IMG/VR virus record: IMGVR_UViG_3300030107_005768 | Location: 2,385 to 51,571 of that record | Length of the DNA stretch: 49,187 bases | DNA from: a virus | Reading direction: 5' to 3' (one strand) | Part shown: positions 23,870 to 31,865 of the stretch, one piece after another | How the letters are laid out: each line of letters opens with the position of its first letter | Numbering within the stretch: position 1 is the stretch's first letter | Notes under the pieces: generated by a model | The model's database searches: none | Seen by the model: the letters and a program-made list of their open reading frames with translations, nothing else | What the model was told of the DNA's origin: nothing | Made by a program: the position numbers and the translations under genes

Positions 23870-24874
23870 ATGGAAAAGCTTATATATGTAATGGATCCAG
23901 TCACAAGAAATCTGTCACTGGATGTTAGTAGATGCAGCGAAGCGTACAATATTCGCATGGGAAACAACAAATGGCGTAAGTCTCTGTATGATTTTACTAT
24001 ACCGCATAGTTTAAAAAACAGACACATGTTCCGAGACATGAGAATGGAAGGGATGTCTGAGCATCACCTTGAAAATACTTATGCCGAGCTTGTTGATGTC
24101 CTTCCAGATATGAGCAATAATGAGAATCACGATCGACATACAACACGAAGGCAGGAAAGGAGTCTCTTTCTTAGCCCGGAGGTTGGTTCTGATTGTGAAG
24201 AGTACCTAACCAATAGGGAGTCAATTCCTTACTGGAAATACATCAGGCTGTACTACAAGCGAAAGCAATACGAATGGCAAGAGAACGGAGGATACTCTTG
24301 TGTAGGCAGCGAAGACATTACCTTTGCTGTGTGGGGCAGGGACGGGAGAGTTAGGATAGCCCCATCAAGAATGATTCAAATAGGCAAGGGTATCAGCCTT
24401 TACAACAGGCTTAATGCTTTATTCGGGCTGAGCCATCACAGGTCTGCACTAGAGTCTGGGATTGGAAACTCTACCCCTTACTTCATGATTGAAAACGGCA
24501 TGCTTAGAATGGTTGTGCCAATTATAAACAAGCAAAACTCAACAAGGGTTCGTTACTACGGTGTATGGAGATCCCATATTCCTGTAATAGATGGAGACAT
24601 CTTTGATGTTAAGACTAATAAAATGAACTCAAGAGTCCTAGATGGGCTGCCACCTATGCAGGATATTTTGTCTGACATATCGCCAAACTATTCCATCCCT
24701 CAGAGACTGAGGAACCAGTTCCGCCAAGCCCCCAACAACCCATCAGTTAGGTCGGCAATAAGAGCAGAGATAAACCAAGTAGTCCCTGACAATGTGACAG
24801 ACGAACAGGGACTTAATAACTTTCTTTCAGGAAGTAGAACAATCATATCGGAAGAGGGGGTTTATTCTTTATGA
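23870..24874 (+). CDS. Hypothetical protein at the end of the cassette
   Basis: This 334-residue protein is not recognised. It is rich in Arg, Asn and Tyr, with an apparent beta-rich centre (150-240) and a C-terminus ending IISEEGVYSL. That resembles the IITDEGVYEP segment near the start of the E2-like protein and, more weakly, DTVYEP near the start of the JAB protein. It directly follows the JAB block in the same direction, so membership in the pathway is plausible but unproven. Confidence 0.65.
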   Translation: MEKLIYVMDPVTRNLSLDVSRCSEAYNIRMGNNKWRKSLYDFTIPHSLKNRHMFRDMRMEGMSEHHLENTYAELVDVLPDMSNNENHDRHTTRRQERSLFLSPEVGSDCEEYLTNRESIPYWKYIRLYYKRKQYEWQENGGYSCVGSEDITFAVWGRDGRVRIAPSRMIQIGKGISLYNRLNALFGLSHHRSALESGIGNSTPYFMIENGMLRMVVPIINKQNSTRVRYYGVWRSHIPVIDGDIFDVKTNKMNSRVLDGLPPMQDILSDISPNYSIPQRLRNQFRQAPNNPSVRSAIRAEINQVVPDNVTDEQGLNNFLSGSRTIISEEGVYSL

Positions 24875-25053
24875 GCAACGAAACAGTACACAAAATAAGA
24901 ACGGAGCTTCTTGTAGAACAGGAGAAGCTGAAGGCATCACAGTTAAGGACAAAGTTAAACCTTTTAATCCAAGACATGAACAGAATAGCCAAGCACACCA
25001 ACTGTCACTTCGCCGCAGCCGTGGCAAGAGACGCAATAGAAAGTAACAAATGA
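24871..25053 (+). CDS. Small helical protein
   Basis: This 60-residue protein is probably a coiled coil (LLVEQEKLKASQLRTKLNLL). It is coupled by ATGA overlaps on both sides. Function is unknown. Confidence 0.6.
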   Translation: MSNETVHKIRTELLVEQEKLKASQLRTKLNLLIQDMNRIAKHTNCHFAAAVARDAIESNK

Positions 25054-25256
25054 ACCCAATGGAGCAGAAGATACAAAAAGAATCCCATGCAGGTCACATC
25101 ATACTTGAAGATTGCATATACGAAGTGAAAGAGAAAATATCTAACAAGATAAAAGAAAACATCTTGTCTGGCAGGTGGCTCCCCGAAACAAAGGCGGAGC
25201 AGGAAATGTTAAAAGAACATTTAAAGTCAAAAAAAATTTGCAATAAGAAAAAATAA
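25050..25256 (+). CDS. Small hypothetical protein
   Basis: This 68-residue Lys/Glu-rich helical protein ends KKICNKKK. Its ATG overlaps the previous stop. No family is recognised. Confidence 0.55.
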   Translation: MNPMEQKIQKESHAGHIILEDCIYEVKEKISNKIKENILSGRWLPETKAEQEMLKEHLKSKKICNKKK

Positions 25257-25298
25257 CTGATAACTATTTCTTTTTTCTTATTCAGGATTCGTCTACCT

Positions 25299-25829
25299 GT
25301 GAGAGGTGGAATGAAAAAGAAAGTGAAAATGAGTACTAAATCAAACAACGGAGCTCCCTCTAATGGAGCTGTTATTCTTAATGTGGAATGTGTCTTGTCT
25401 GGGTACAAGGATGCAATCACATTGCAAAACGTAATCAGCGATATGGCTGAAAAGGTAACGATGCTGGCTTTGATTCCAGAACCAAGCTTGTGTTTTGGAT
25501 CTGAAGCTAGGGCTAAGTTTCTTGTAGAGGAATCAAAGGTTAAGCCTAAGGTTTCAAAGGCTAAGGCTTCCTCTTCTAAGAAGAGAAAGAAGACCACTGC
25601 TAAGCAGAAGTTCAAGCCCTCGTCTAAGATCAACGACAAGAGAGGGGTGTGGTTAACTGACTCAAAAGGGAAAGAGGTCATTGATCATAAAGCTACACTA
25701 GCTAACCTTGGCCTGTCAGAAGGCGAGCTTTTGGCTATGCCAACAAGGTTCGGTACTCTTGAGAACCATCTCAAGAACTCTGTGAGAGCCACACGGGCAT
25801 GGAGTAGAAAGAAAACTGCTAAGCGTTAA
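25299..25829 (+). CDS. Basic early protein with linker, unknown function
   Basis: This protein has up to 176 residues if the GTG at 25299 is used. ATGs at 25311, just after AGAGGTGG, or 25329 are better starts. Residues 25-80 are a mixed domain, 80-115 a Lys/Ser/Ala-rich linker (KPKVSKAKASSSKKRKKTTA), and 120-176 a second small domain. The linker resembles basic nucleic-acid-binding tails. A strong terminator follows 10 bases after the stop, so it may be a separately expressed, abundant protein. Confidence 0.6.
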   Translation: MRGGMKKKVKMSTKSNNGAPSNGAVILNVECVLSGYKDAITLQNVISDMAEKVTMLALIPEPSLCFGSEARAKFLVEESKVKPKVSKAKASSSKKRKKTTAKQKFKPSSKINDKRGVWLTDSKGKEVIDHKATLANLGLSEGELLAMPTRFGTLENHLKNSVRATRAWSRKKTAKR

Positions 25830-25838
25830 CCTAATCAA

Positions 25839-25868
25839 GCGGGGGTGGCGAAAGCCACCCTCGCTTTT
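25839..25868 (+). terminator. Rho-independent terminator
   Basis: GCGGGGGTGGC (25839-25849) pairs with GCCACCCTCGC (25854-25864) over a GAAA tetraloop, with one wobble. TTTT follows. The next gene begins 6 bases later. Confidence 0.85.
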
Positions 25869-25873
25869 CAGTC

Positions 25874-26122
25874 ATGAGTAAAATAGAACAAAATCTTTTA
25901 AACCAAACGCGAGAGATAATTGAGTCTTCAAAAGATACACTCATAAAGTGCATCGAAGACATGAACGAACACGCTCACAATCGAAACCTTCAAGGCGGAG
26001 ACGCAACTGATTGGGTTGTTAAATACCAAAAGATGCGCGACAAGTTGAATGACTGTGAAGATATTTTAGACGACCTAAAGGAAAAGTATTCAAACACATG
26101 CTTTACCTATGAAGATTCCTAA
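25874..26122 (+). CDS. Small helical hypothetical protein
   Basis: This 82-residue acidic, mostly helical protein (a possible coiled coil over residues 48-72) is unrecognised. Its ATG follows a terminator directly. It overlaps the next gene by 14 bases. Confidence 0.6.
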   Translation: MSKIEQNLLNQTREIIESSKDTLIKCIEDMNEHAHNRNLQGGDATDWVVKYQKMRDKLNDCEDILDDLKEKYSNTCFTYEDS

Positions 26123-26321
26123 AGGAACAACTCAGATACTACTAGAAACTGTATACAAAGAATCCACTAGGCGTTGCCTCATGGACGTTAAGGATATGGA
26201 CTGCATTGCTGGCGTGCCCGGAACTGTGGTTTTCCTTAAGAAAGATGTAGAGCTTGGCCGATTTGAATTCGATGGCAAGTGGCCAATAGAGGACAAAGAC
26301 AATGCCAAAAAAAATAAGTGA
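26109..26321 (+). CDS. Small hypothetical protein
   Basis: This 70-residue beta-rich protein (AGVPGTVVFLKKDVELGRFE) could be a small SH3- or OB-like barrel, but I cannot assign it. It overlaps both neighbours. Confidence 0.55.
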   Translation: MKIPKGTTQILLETVYKESTRRCLMDVKDMDCIAGVPGTVVFLKKDVELGRFEFDGKWPIEDKDNAKKNK

Positions 26322-26466
26322 AATGACTATGGAAGAAATCAGAATTTATATTGAGTCCAATATAAAAAACACAAGTGACATTACTGCCTCAAGAATATAC
26401 GAGGTAATGACTGGGCACTTGGCACAAACCAAAACAAAACAGAACAAGATAAGAGTAATAACATGA
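26302..26466 (+). CDS. 54-residue hypothetical protein
   Basis: The frame starts MPKKISEMTMEEIRIYIESN and is helical. It overlaps the preceding gene by 20 bases and couples to the next by ATGA. No family is recognised. Confidence 0.5.
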   Translation: MPKKISEMTMEEIRIYIESNIKNTSDITASRIYEVMTGHLAQTKTKQNKIRVIT

Positions 26467-26771
26467 GTGAAGAAAACATTGTCCCAATGGAGGACAGCAG
26501 CGAAGAGAACGAAAACTTGGAGCTGCAGGAAAAAGTAGCCAACGAACTAGGAACCAAGATCATTGATCTTGTCAGGGGAAGCGTCAAAGATGACCAGCTC
26601 CACCCAATGACAGCATCACTGTTACTGGCAGATGTAGCCGCAATGCACTGCTCCCCCGGGGGGTATGCTGGGGTGGCTATATACTTAGAAGCAATGGCAA
26701 GACACTGCAGGGCTGAAGCTGAACACCAACAATCAAAAGAAGAAGAAAGTAAAGAAGAAGAAAAAAACTAA
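26463..26771 (+). CDS. Acidic helical hypothetical protein
   Basis: This 102-residue protein has acidic ends and a helical hydrophobic centre (MTASLLLADVAAMHCSPGGY, then AGVAIYLEAMARHCRA). No family is recognised. Confidence 0.6.
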   Translation: MSEENIVPMEDSSEENENLELQEKVANELGTKIIDLVRGSVKDDQLHPMTASLLLADVAAMHCSPGGYAGVAIYLEAMARHCRAEAEHQQSKEEESKEEEKN

Positions 26772-26814
26772 AATAAAAGCTTGATTCTTTTTTAACTTAG
26801 ATCATAGTTCCTTC

Positions 26815-26958
26815 GTGCCTGTTATATCAATAACACCCGACACTCATAAGAAACTTAAGGAGGCCTGCAAATCAAACGGTCTTAAATTAACTTACGTTGC
26901 TAATGAAGCTGTCATTCAATACGTCAAAAGTTTGAACACGAAAAAGAACTCTAAGTGA
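26815..26958 (+). CDS. Small ribbon-helix-helix-like protein (GTG start)
   Basis: The 47-residue frame begins with GTG and reads (M)PVISITPDTHKKLKEACKS, followed by a second helix. A strand (VISI) and two helices (THKKLKEACKSNG; TYVANEAVIQYVKS) match the ribbon-helix-helix pattern of CopG/Arc-type regulators. The stop overlaps the next start by 4 bases (GTGA). No good ribosome binding site is seen. Confidence 0.45.
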   Translation: MPVISITPDTHKKLKEACKSNGLKLTYVANEAVIQYVKSLNTKKNSK

Positions 26959-27282
26959 ATGATCCATCTGGTGATTCAGGGGCATGGACACATAGCCAAC
27001 TTCAAGAACTGCAAGGCTTGTTGGAGGAATATGTTAGTCACAGTCCCAAAAGCAAAAAAGCAGATGAAGGCAATAGAGAAAGATTTCGTGTCACAATTGA
27101 CCTCCTTGTATCGGACAACAGAAGACGAGACCCAGACGGGGCAATCAATACAATCATGGATTGCCTCGTCAGTTCCGTTAGACGACTCCGTGAGGGAGAT
27201 CAACGAGATTGTGGTGCGAGTAAGACGCGCCCCCAAAGGAAACGAGGGGGCAATAGTGAAACTAGATAAAATAAGTAAGTGA
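26955..27282 (+). CDS. RusA-like Holliday-junction resolvase split between two frames
   Basis: Frame one starts at GTG 26955 and encodes the first part, with the RusA metal-site-like motif DNRRRDPDGAINTIMD (about residues 55-70). It then drifts into a basic tail ending at 27269. The +1 frame, open from 26959 to 27282, carries what looks like the missing end: VPLDDSVREINEIVVRV, then KGNEGAIVKL. RusA family proteins have R-R-D-x-D-N, about a dozen residues and then DD with such a tail. A full protein would need a +1 shift near 27160-27175. This is a true frameshift mutation, a recoding site or a sequence error. RusA cleaves Holliday junctions symmetrically as a dimer. Confidence 0.5.
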
Positions 27283-27283
27283 T

Positions 27284-28165
27284 ATGAGCCTAGAGTTCAA
27301 GAAAGCGACAAAGAAAAGCGCCAAGTTACGTGCTGGTATTTATGGCACGTCAGGTAGCGGAAAGACGTACACCTCGTTACTCATTGCTAAGGGCATGGGT
27401 GGAAAGGTTGCGTTCATTGACACAGAGCATGGAAGTGCGAGCAAGTATTCAGACTTGTTTGAATTTGATGTCTGTGAGCTGGACTCCTTTGATCCAAGGG
27501 AGCTTATTAAGGGATTGGAAAACATCCCTAACGTGTATGATACCGTTGTGATTGATTCCATGTCAGCATTCTGGCAAGGAGAGCAAGGTATCTTGCAGCA
27601 GGTGGAGAATGCAGGCAAGCGTTCGCAAGGAGGCAACTCCTTCAGAGCGTGGGCTGAAGTTTCTCCTACTCTAAACCGTATCAATGACTTGGTTATGGGA
27701 GCCCCATATCATGTCATTACAACACTCAGAGCTAAGACTGAGTATGTTGTTGAGCAAAACGCTAAAGGGAAAGCAGCACCTAGAAAGGTTGGTCTTGCCC
27801 CAGTGTACAAGGAAGGATGGGAATACAACCTAGACTTTGTTGCACGCATGGACAATGACAATGCGTTGATAGTTGAGAAGACTAGAATCCCTGATTTTGC
27901 TGGAGAGGTAATCAGCAAGCCAGACGAGAAGGTTGGTCAAAGACTGGCGGCTTGGCTTGGTGATGGAGCTAAAGTTCCTACCCCGATTGAAGAATTGGAA
28001 GTGCTGATTGCTGAGGTTACTACCCCTGAGAAGTTCATAGAAGTAGCGAACAGGAGGGGGCATTTAGAAGATGGAATAAAAGATCTGTCTTTAATACCGA
28101 ACGAGAAGGTTAACTTCTTCCTTAAGAACTGGAACGATATTGTTCCTATAATACAGGAAGCATAA
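27284..28165 (+). CDS. Sak4-like RecA-fold ATPase (single-strand annealing/recombination)
   Basis: This 293-residue protein has Walker A GTSGSGKT (21-28) and Walker B YDTVVIDS (85-92), within an N-terminal RecA-like core, and a helical C-terminal part (about 225-293). It matches the AAA ATPase family that includes the phage recombinase Sak4, which anneals single-stranded DNA with help from SSB. The gene context supports this: an exonuclease gene overlaps it by one base and an SSB gene follows. Confidence 0.85.
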   Translation: MSLEFKKATKKSAKLRAGIYGTSGSGKTYTSLLIAKGMGGKVAFIDTEHGSASKYSDLFEFDVCELDSFDPRELIKGLENIPNVYDTVVIDSMSAFWQGEQGILQQVENAGKRSQGGNSFRAWAEVSPTLNRINDLVMGAPYHVITTLRAKTEYVVEQNAKGKAAPRKVGLAPVYKEGWEYNLDFVARMDNDNALIVEKTRIPDFAGEVISKPDEKVGQRLAAWLGDGAKVPTPIEELEVLIAEVTTPEKFIEVANRRGHLEDGIKDLSLIPNEKVNFFLKNWNDIVPIIQEA

Positions 28166-28941
28166 TGGCATACGTAAAGCCAGACAACTCTGCTCACTGG
28201 TACACCGGTGATGGAGAGCCGAGACATACTAGGGATAACGGCAAACCAACTACCCTAAAAGATGCTAGAGTAGAGGGATTGTTCCCAAGTGTTACATCAA
28301 TACTGAACGTCTTGGCTAAGCCTGCTCTGGAGAGCTGGAAGATAGAACAGGGTATCCTGTCCGCCTTGCGGCTTAAACAGGGGGAGGATGAATCAACTGA
28401 TGACTTCGCAAAAAGAATTGTGCAAGACATGAAAGTTGCCACATCTTCTGCTGCCATATTCGGAACTAAAGTTCACAACGCTCTTGAACAGTACAACATC
28501 GACCGAACAGAACCCGATGAAGATGATGAGGTGTTGCCTTGGTTCAAAGAGTATCAACCTTGGTTCGATCAGAACATAACCAAGGTGCATCAAGCTGAAA
28601 CAGTACTTGTTAATCAGCAGTATGGTTATGCTGGGACTGTCGATCTGGTAGCAGATCATAACTTGTGGGGTAAGTGCGTCATAGACTTCAAGACTCAAGG
28701 AGTTAAGAGGAAGGCGAGATTCTACGAGACATGGATATACCAGTTGGCAGCTTACCAGCAGTGCATAGAGGGAGATCCTAAGTGTCTTTCTCTAGTAATA
28801 GATTCTAAGGCTCCATCTGAACCCGTTGAAAAACTATGGACTAAAGGTGAAGTCGAAGAAGGTTGGGCGATATTTAAATTGTCCAACGAGTTGTATCAGA
28901 AAACAAAAAACTACAAGCCTCCAGTCAAGGAGGTATTCTAA
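28165..28941 (+). CDS. PD-(D/E)XK exonuclease (RecB/Cas4-like)
   Basis: The 258-residue protein shows the expected motifs in order: GTKVH (His104), Glu145 in AETVLV, GTVDLVA (Asp160), IDFKT (Asp174, Lys176) and the QxxxY helix YQLAAYQQ (193-197). Such phage exonucleases resect double-stranded ends to give the single strands used by the annealing protein encoded just upstream (one-base overlap, TAATG). Confidence 0.88.
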   Translation: MAYVKPDNSAHWYTGDGEPRHTRDNGKPTTLKDARVEGLFPSVTSILNVLAKPALESWKIEQGILSALRLKQGEDESTDDFAKRIVQDMKVATSSAAIFGTKVHNALEQYNIDRTEPDEDDEVLPWFKEYQPWFDQNITKVHQAETVLVNQQYGYAGTVDLVADHNLWGKCVIDFKTQGVKRKARFYETWIYQLAAYQQCIEGDPKCLSLVIDSKAPSEPVEKLWTKGEVEEGWAIFKLSNELYQKTKNYKPPVKEVF

Positions 28942-28948
28942 ACATAAC

Positions 28949-29332
28949 ATGTATAACAAACTAATAGTAATGGGAAACCTAGTTCGCTCTCCTGAGGTTA
29001 AAGAAATAGGTAACGATAACACGGTCTGCAACTTCACAATAGCGGCGAACCGTAAGAGAGGAGACAATGAAGAGGTCGCTTACGTTGACTGTGCTTCCTT
29101 CGGGAAGCAGGGAGAGGTAATCGGCAAGCACGTCTCAAAGGGAGACCGCCTTCTGATTGAAGGCCGACTAAGAACAGAAAGCTGGGAAAGCGAAGGGAAG
29201 AAGCGCTCCAAGCTTAGTTGCATAGTTGAGCAATTCTCCTTTGCGAACGGCCCTAAAGGCCAGTCAGACTCTGAGTCTGCACAACAAACCCTGAGTGCTG
29301 CCACGCAGTCCACAGGTTCATCCCCGTTCTAA
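28949..29332 (+). CDS. ssb: Single-stranded DNA-binding protein
   Basis: This protein has 127 residues from MYNKLIVMGNLVRSPEVKEI, a standard SSB start. The OB fold spans about residues 1-103, including FTIAANRK, YVDCASFGKQ and KGDRLLIEGRL. The C-terminus is Ser/Gln/Thr-rich and ends in SSPF, close to the DDIPF-type tip but without the acidic residues, so contacts with host proteins may be altered. The frame is open to 28826, but the start at 28949 gives a normal SSB. Confidence 0.93.
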   Translation: MYNKLIVMGNLVRSPEVKEIGNDNTVCNFTIAANRKRGDNEEVAYVDCASFGKQGEVIGKHVSKGDRLLIEGRLRTESWESEGKKRSKLSCIVEQFSFANGPKGQSDSESAQQTLSAATQSTGSSPF

Positions 29333-29336
29333 CTAG

Positions 29337-29624
29337 ATGGGCAGGCCTGCCGCAAACAAGAATAGTGAAGCTGGTATGTCTGCCGTCATTGGGATGATAT
29401 TGAATGAGATCGGGGGTCGGGCTGTCCTGACCCCCGGTTCTGTTCAAGAGTTTATGGATCAATGCGAAGACACGAGGCACTTTGTTGACATTAAAACAGA
29501 AGGGTCTGGGGACTTAGTGATAACTTCGCTGCACGAAAAAAGAGACGGGACAATTGATAAAACTTATTTGGGGATAGATTACGACAAGGAGTATCCAAGG
29601 GGATGTCTGTCAGGGTTATCGTAA
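29337..29624 (+). CDS. Hypothetical protein
   Basis: This 95-residue protein starts 4 bases after ssb. It has a mixed alpha/beta pattern (MGMILNEI-type helix, then strands such as GDLVITSLHEKR). No family is recognised. Confidence 0.6.
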   Translation: MGRPAANKNSEAGMSAVIGMILNEIGGRAVLTPGSVQEFMDQCEDTRHFVDIKTEGSGDLVITSLHEKRDGTIDKTYLGIDYDKEYPRGCLSGLS

Positions 29625-29902
29625 AACATATTGATGGCAAATATAAATTGTATGTCAGGTCAGTTGGGACAGACAGCCCTGCTGGGGATAGGCTTGCAAG
29701 AGGGAAGGAGTTGCCTAATCATAAGTGGGAGTACGACAATGAATCCGAAGCTCAGCTAAATGCACTAGAGCTGCAGAGATACCTAGACACATACGAAAAC
29801 GACAAGCAGAAACGGGTAAGGAAAAACAAAAGGACAGAGGAACAAGAGCAGAAGTATAGAGATTATATTTCCAGACATAATGCGATTAATAGAAAAACTT
29901 GA
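29603..29902 (+). CDS. Hypothetical protein
   Basis: This 99-residue protein has a beta-rich N-terminal half (RVIVKHIDGKYKLYVRSVG) and a Lys/Arg/Glu-rich helical C-terminal half. It overlaps both neighbouring genes by about 22 bases. No family is recognised. Confidence 0.55.
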   Translation: MSVRVIVKHIDGKYKLYVRSVGTDSPAGDRLARGKELPNHKWEYDNESEAQLNALELQRYLDTYENDKQKRVRKNKRTEEQEQKYRDYISRHNAINRKT

Positions 29903-30203
29903 CAGGATGCCGCCGTTCCTTTGCAGGTTAATGGCAAGAAGGAATGGGAGATCGCCATCAAACAAAGAGCTATCCGCCGAAAGCGGGATACCTCTTACAA
30001 CATTAAGAAGAATATGTGAAAAGAAATCATGGGAAGATGTGCCTGTTGGGTTGGCTCAAAAATTTAGTACAGCATGCGGTGTTGACCTGTTAAGGCAGAC
30101 GAGAAGTTTAGAATATTTTAAGAGAAGGAAGTTCGCGCATATAAAGAAAAGCCCGAACCTAAAGTACTACAGCAAGTTGTTAAAATTATGGAAAGAAATG
30201 TGA
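29880..30203 (+). CDS. Helix-turn-helix DNA-binding protein
   Basis: This 107-residue basic protein has a helix-turn-helix at about residues 28-50 (SNKELSAESGIPLTTLRRIC). It directly precedes and overlaps the recombinase gene, where an excisionase or a lysogeny regulator is often found. It may control or assist the recombinase; this is inferred from position. Confidence 0.65.
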   Translation: MRLIEKLDRMPPFLCRLMARRNGRSPSNKELSAESGIPLTTLRRICEKKSWEDVPVGLAQKFSTACGVDLLRQTRSLEYFKRRKFAHIKKSPNLKYYSKLLKLWKEM

Positions 30204-31048
30204 GCACAAACGAACTAGCAGAGAAGGTAACGGAGTTCCTCATGGAGAGGAAGACTGACCAGCCTAACGTAATGAACTGGGCCCTCAAAATATTTAGGGA
30301 CTCAGCAGAGGAAGTGGACGCGCAAATAAACAAGGAAGATGTCTTCAGTTTAATTGACGGTCTTAGAGATAAGTACAAACCATCCAGTATAAACTACATA
30401 GCAAACAGCGTTAAGGGTTTCTTTAACTGGATGGACGAGAGGGGGTACACGGAGGGAAACATTATCAATAAATTTCCCAAGGGCTTTATTAAGCTACCCA
30501 AAAAAGAAGCAGTTCTTTTTACCGACAAAGACTACTGGGATATGCTGAAAGCATCTGAGGGGACAGACTGGAACTGTCTTATTAAGATTGGATGGAACAC
30601 AGGCATGCGGATAGGAGACTGTGCAAAGCTTCTTTGGTCTTCTGTTAAGATGGAAGAAAGAATGATTAGCTTGAAGCCATCAAAGACAACGGACTTCGAT
30701 ACTGCAGTTGAGATACCAATGAGCCCAGAGCTATACGAAACATTAAAAGCAAAAAGCGAAGTCAGGGAAGATGACAAGTACGTCATGAAAAGAATGGCGA
30801 TAATCGCAATGGTGGGGAACGGAAATATATCCCGTCATTTTAAGTACTTTCTGGACAAGGCAGGGCTGTACAAAAAGGGTAAAACATTCCACGCTTTCAG
30901 GAGAACAGCTATATCTAGGTGGCTGTCCCACCCTAATGCTGATATAATAACAGTAAAGCATTTAAGCGGACACAAAAGTATTAAAAGTTTACTTAGGTAT
31001 GTGCACCCAAGCATGGAGAAGAAGAAGTTAATAATGGGAATCGAATGA
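30188..31048 (+). CDS. int: Tyrosine recombinase / integrase
   Basis: This 286-residue protein has an N-terminal SAM-like arm (about 5-90) and a catalytic domain with the complete set: Arg141 (TGMRIGD), Lys166, His235-x-x-Arg238 (HAFRRT), His262 (SGHKS) and the nucleophile Tyr271 (RYVHP). It should carry out site-specific recombination, most likely integration at a host attachment site, or resolution of genome multimers. No att site is evident; the gene-free structured stretch at 31.9-32.15 kb is the nearest candidate. I see no clear CI-type repressor, so lysogeny is possible but not shown. Confidence 0.9.
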   Translation: MERNVSTNELAEKVTEFLMERKTDQPNVMNWALKIFRDSAEEVDAQINKEDVFSLIDGLRDKYKPSSINYIANSVKGFFNWMDERGYTEGNIINKFPKGFIKLPKKEAVLFTDKDYWDMLKASEGTDWNCLIKIGWNTGMRIGDCAKLLWSSVKMEERMISLKPSKTTDFDTAVEIPMSPELYETLKAKSEVREDDKYVMKRMAIIAMVGNGNISRHFKYFLDKAGLYKKGKTFHAFRRTAISRWLSHPNADIITVKHLSGHKSIKSLLRYVHPSMEKKKLIMGIE

Positions 31049-31614
31049 TACAGTACCCTACCATAGTTCTAGACGAACATGAAATGGCTCTTGCCGAGAA
31101 GAAAGCTCAAGAGCTTGTTAATTTCTTTTTACCTAGGATTAAGAGTAGGGGTAAATCGGGATCCAGCATACAGAATTTAGAAGAAAGAATTAAAAGGCTG
31201 AGGCAAGATCAGTTTACAGGACAGCTTGCTCAGCTAGGAGGGACGATGTACCTGACTGGCAGCGATCAGATGTACAAGCTGCAAAGGTGGAACTGCATGA
31301 GAACTCCAGACAGAGGGGACGGGGGATACGATATACCGGGTCTTAGCTTGGACTTCAAGGGGTCTAGGCTGAGGCCTACTAAAAAGCCTACCGACTATGT
31401 TCTTGCTGTCAGGGAAAACGAAAGGAAAGCAGACTGGACTTACGGTCTAGTCGTTGTTGACAAGTTCAAGGACAAAACCTTTTGCCATATAATGGGATGG
31501 GTGTCTGACGCAGAGATGCAAGGAAGGCTGGAAGAAAGCGGACAGTTTTCTGGGGCATATGTCACCACCAACTCGCAGCTACACCCTTTCCCAAACATGA
31601 AGTGGGAACTTTAA
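31045..31614 (+). CDS. Probable PD-(D/E)XK nuclease
   Basis: The 189-residue protein has a helical N-terminus and a core with Asp96 in GGYDIPGLSLDFKG followed by Asp103-x-Lys105, then strands YVLAVRENE and YGLVVVDKF. This is the order of a restriction-endonuclease-like site. Its end (FSGAYVTTNSQLHPF) is compatible with that fold. It is coupled to the recombinase gene by ATGA. The substrate is unknown. Confidence 0.6.
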   Translation: MIQYPTIVLDEHEMALAEKKAQELVNFFLPRIKSRGKSGSSIQNLEERIKRLRQDQFTGQLAQLGGTMYLTGSDQMYKLQRWNCMRTPDRGDGGYDIPGLSLDFKGSRLRPTKKPTDYVLAVRENERKADWTYGLVVVDKFKDKTFCHIMGWVSDAEMQGRLEESGQFSGAYVTTNSQLHPFPNMKWEL

Positions 31615-31616
31615 CA

Positions 31617-31865
31617 ATGAAAGCTAAACTAGGACAGTTAACTAAAGTGTTAAACAAATCCCGAAAGGGAAACGAAAGCACCACCTACAATGCAATGTGG
31701 GCGACAGAGGCTGGAAAGCCTTTCCCTATTCTCTTAACAGACAGGGAGCTGTATACAATAAGAGAGAGGGCAGAAGACCATAAAGAAGACATGCCTGCTT
31801 TGGATATACCAATACCAAAGAAGCCTTCTTTCTTTGGAAGATTTTTTAGACATTCTCGGAGATGA
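31617..31865 (+). CDS. Hypothetical protein
   Basis: This 82-residue protein starts at MKAKLGQLTK, just after the previous stop; an upstream GTG is possible. It is basic and ends SFFGRFFRHSRR. Its last codons form the 5' arm of a stem of the adjacent structured region. No family is recognised. Confidence 0.6.
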   Translation: MKAKLGQLTKVLNKSRKGNESTTYNAMWATEAGKPFPILLTDRELYTIRERAEDHKEDMPALDIPIPKKPSFFGRFFRHSRR

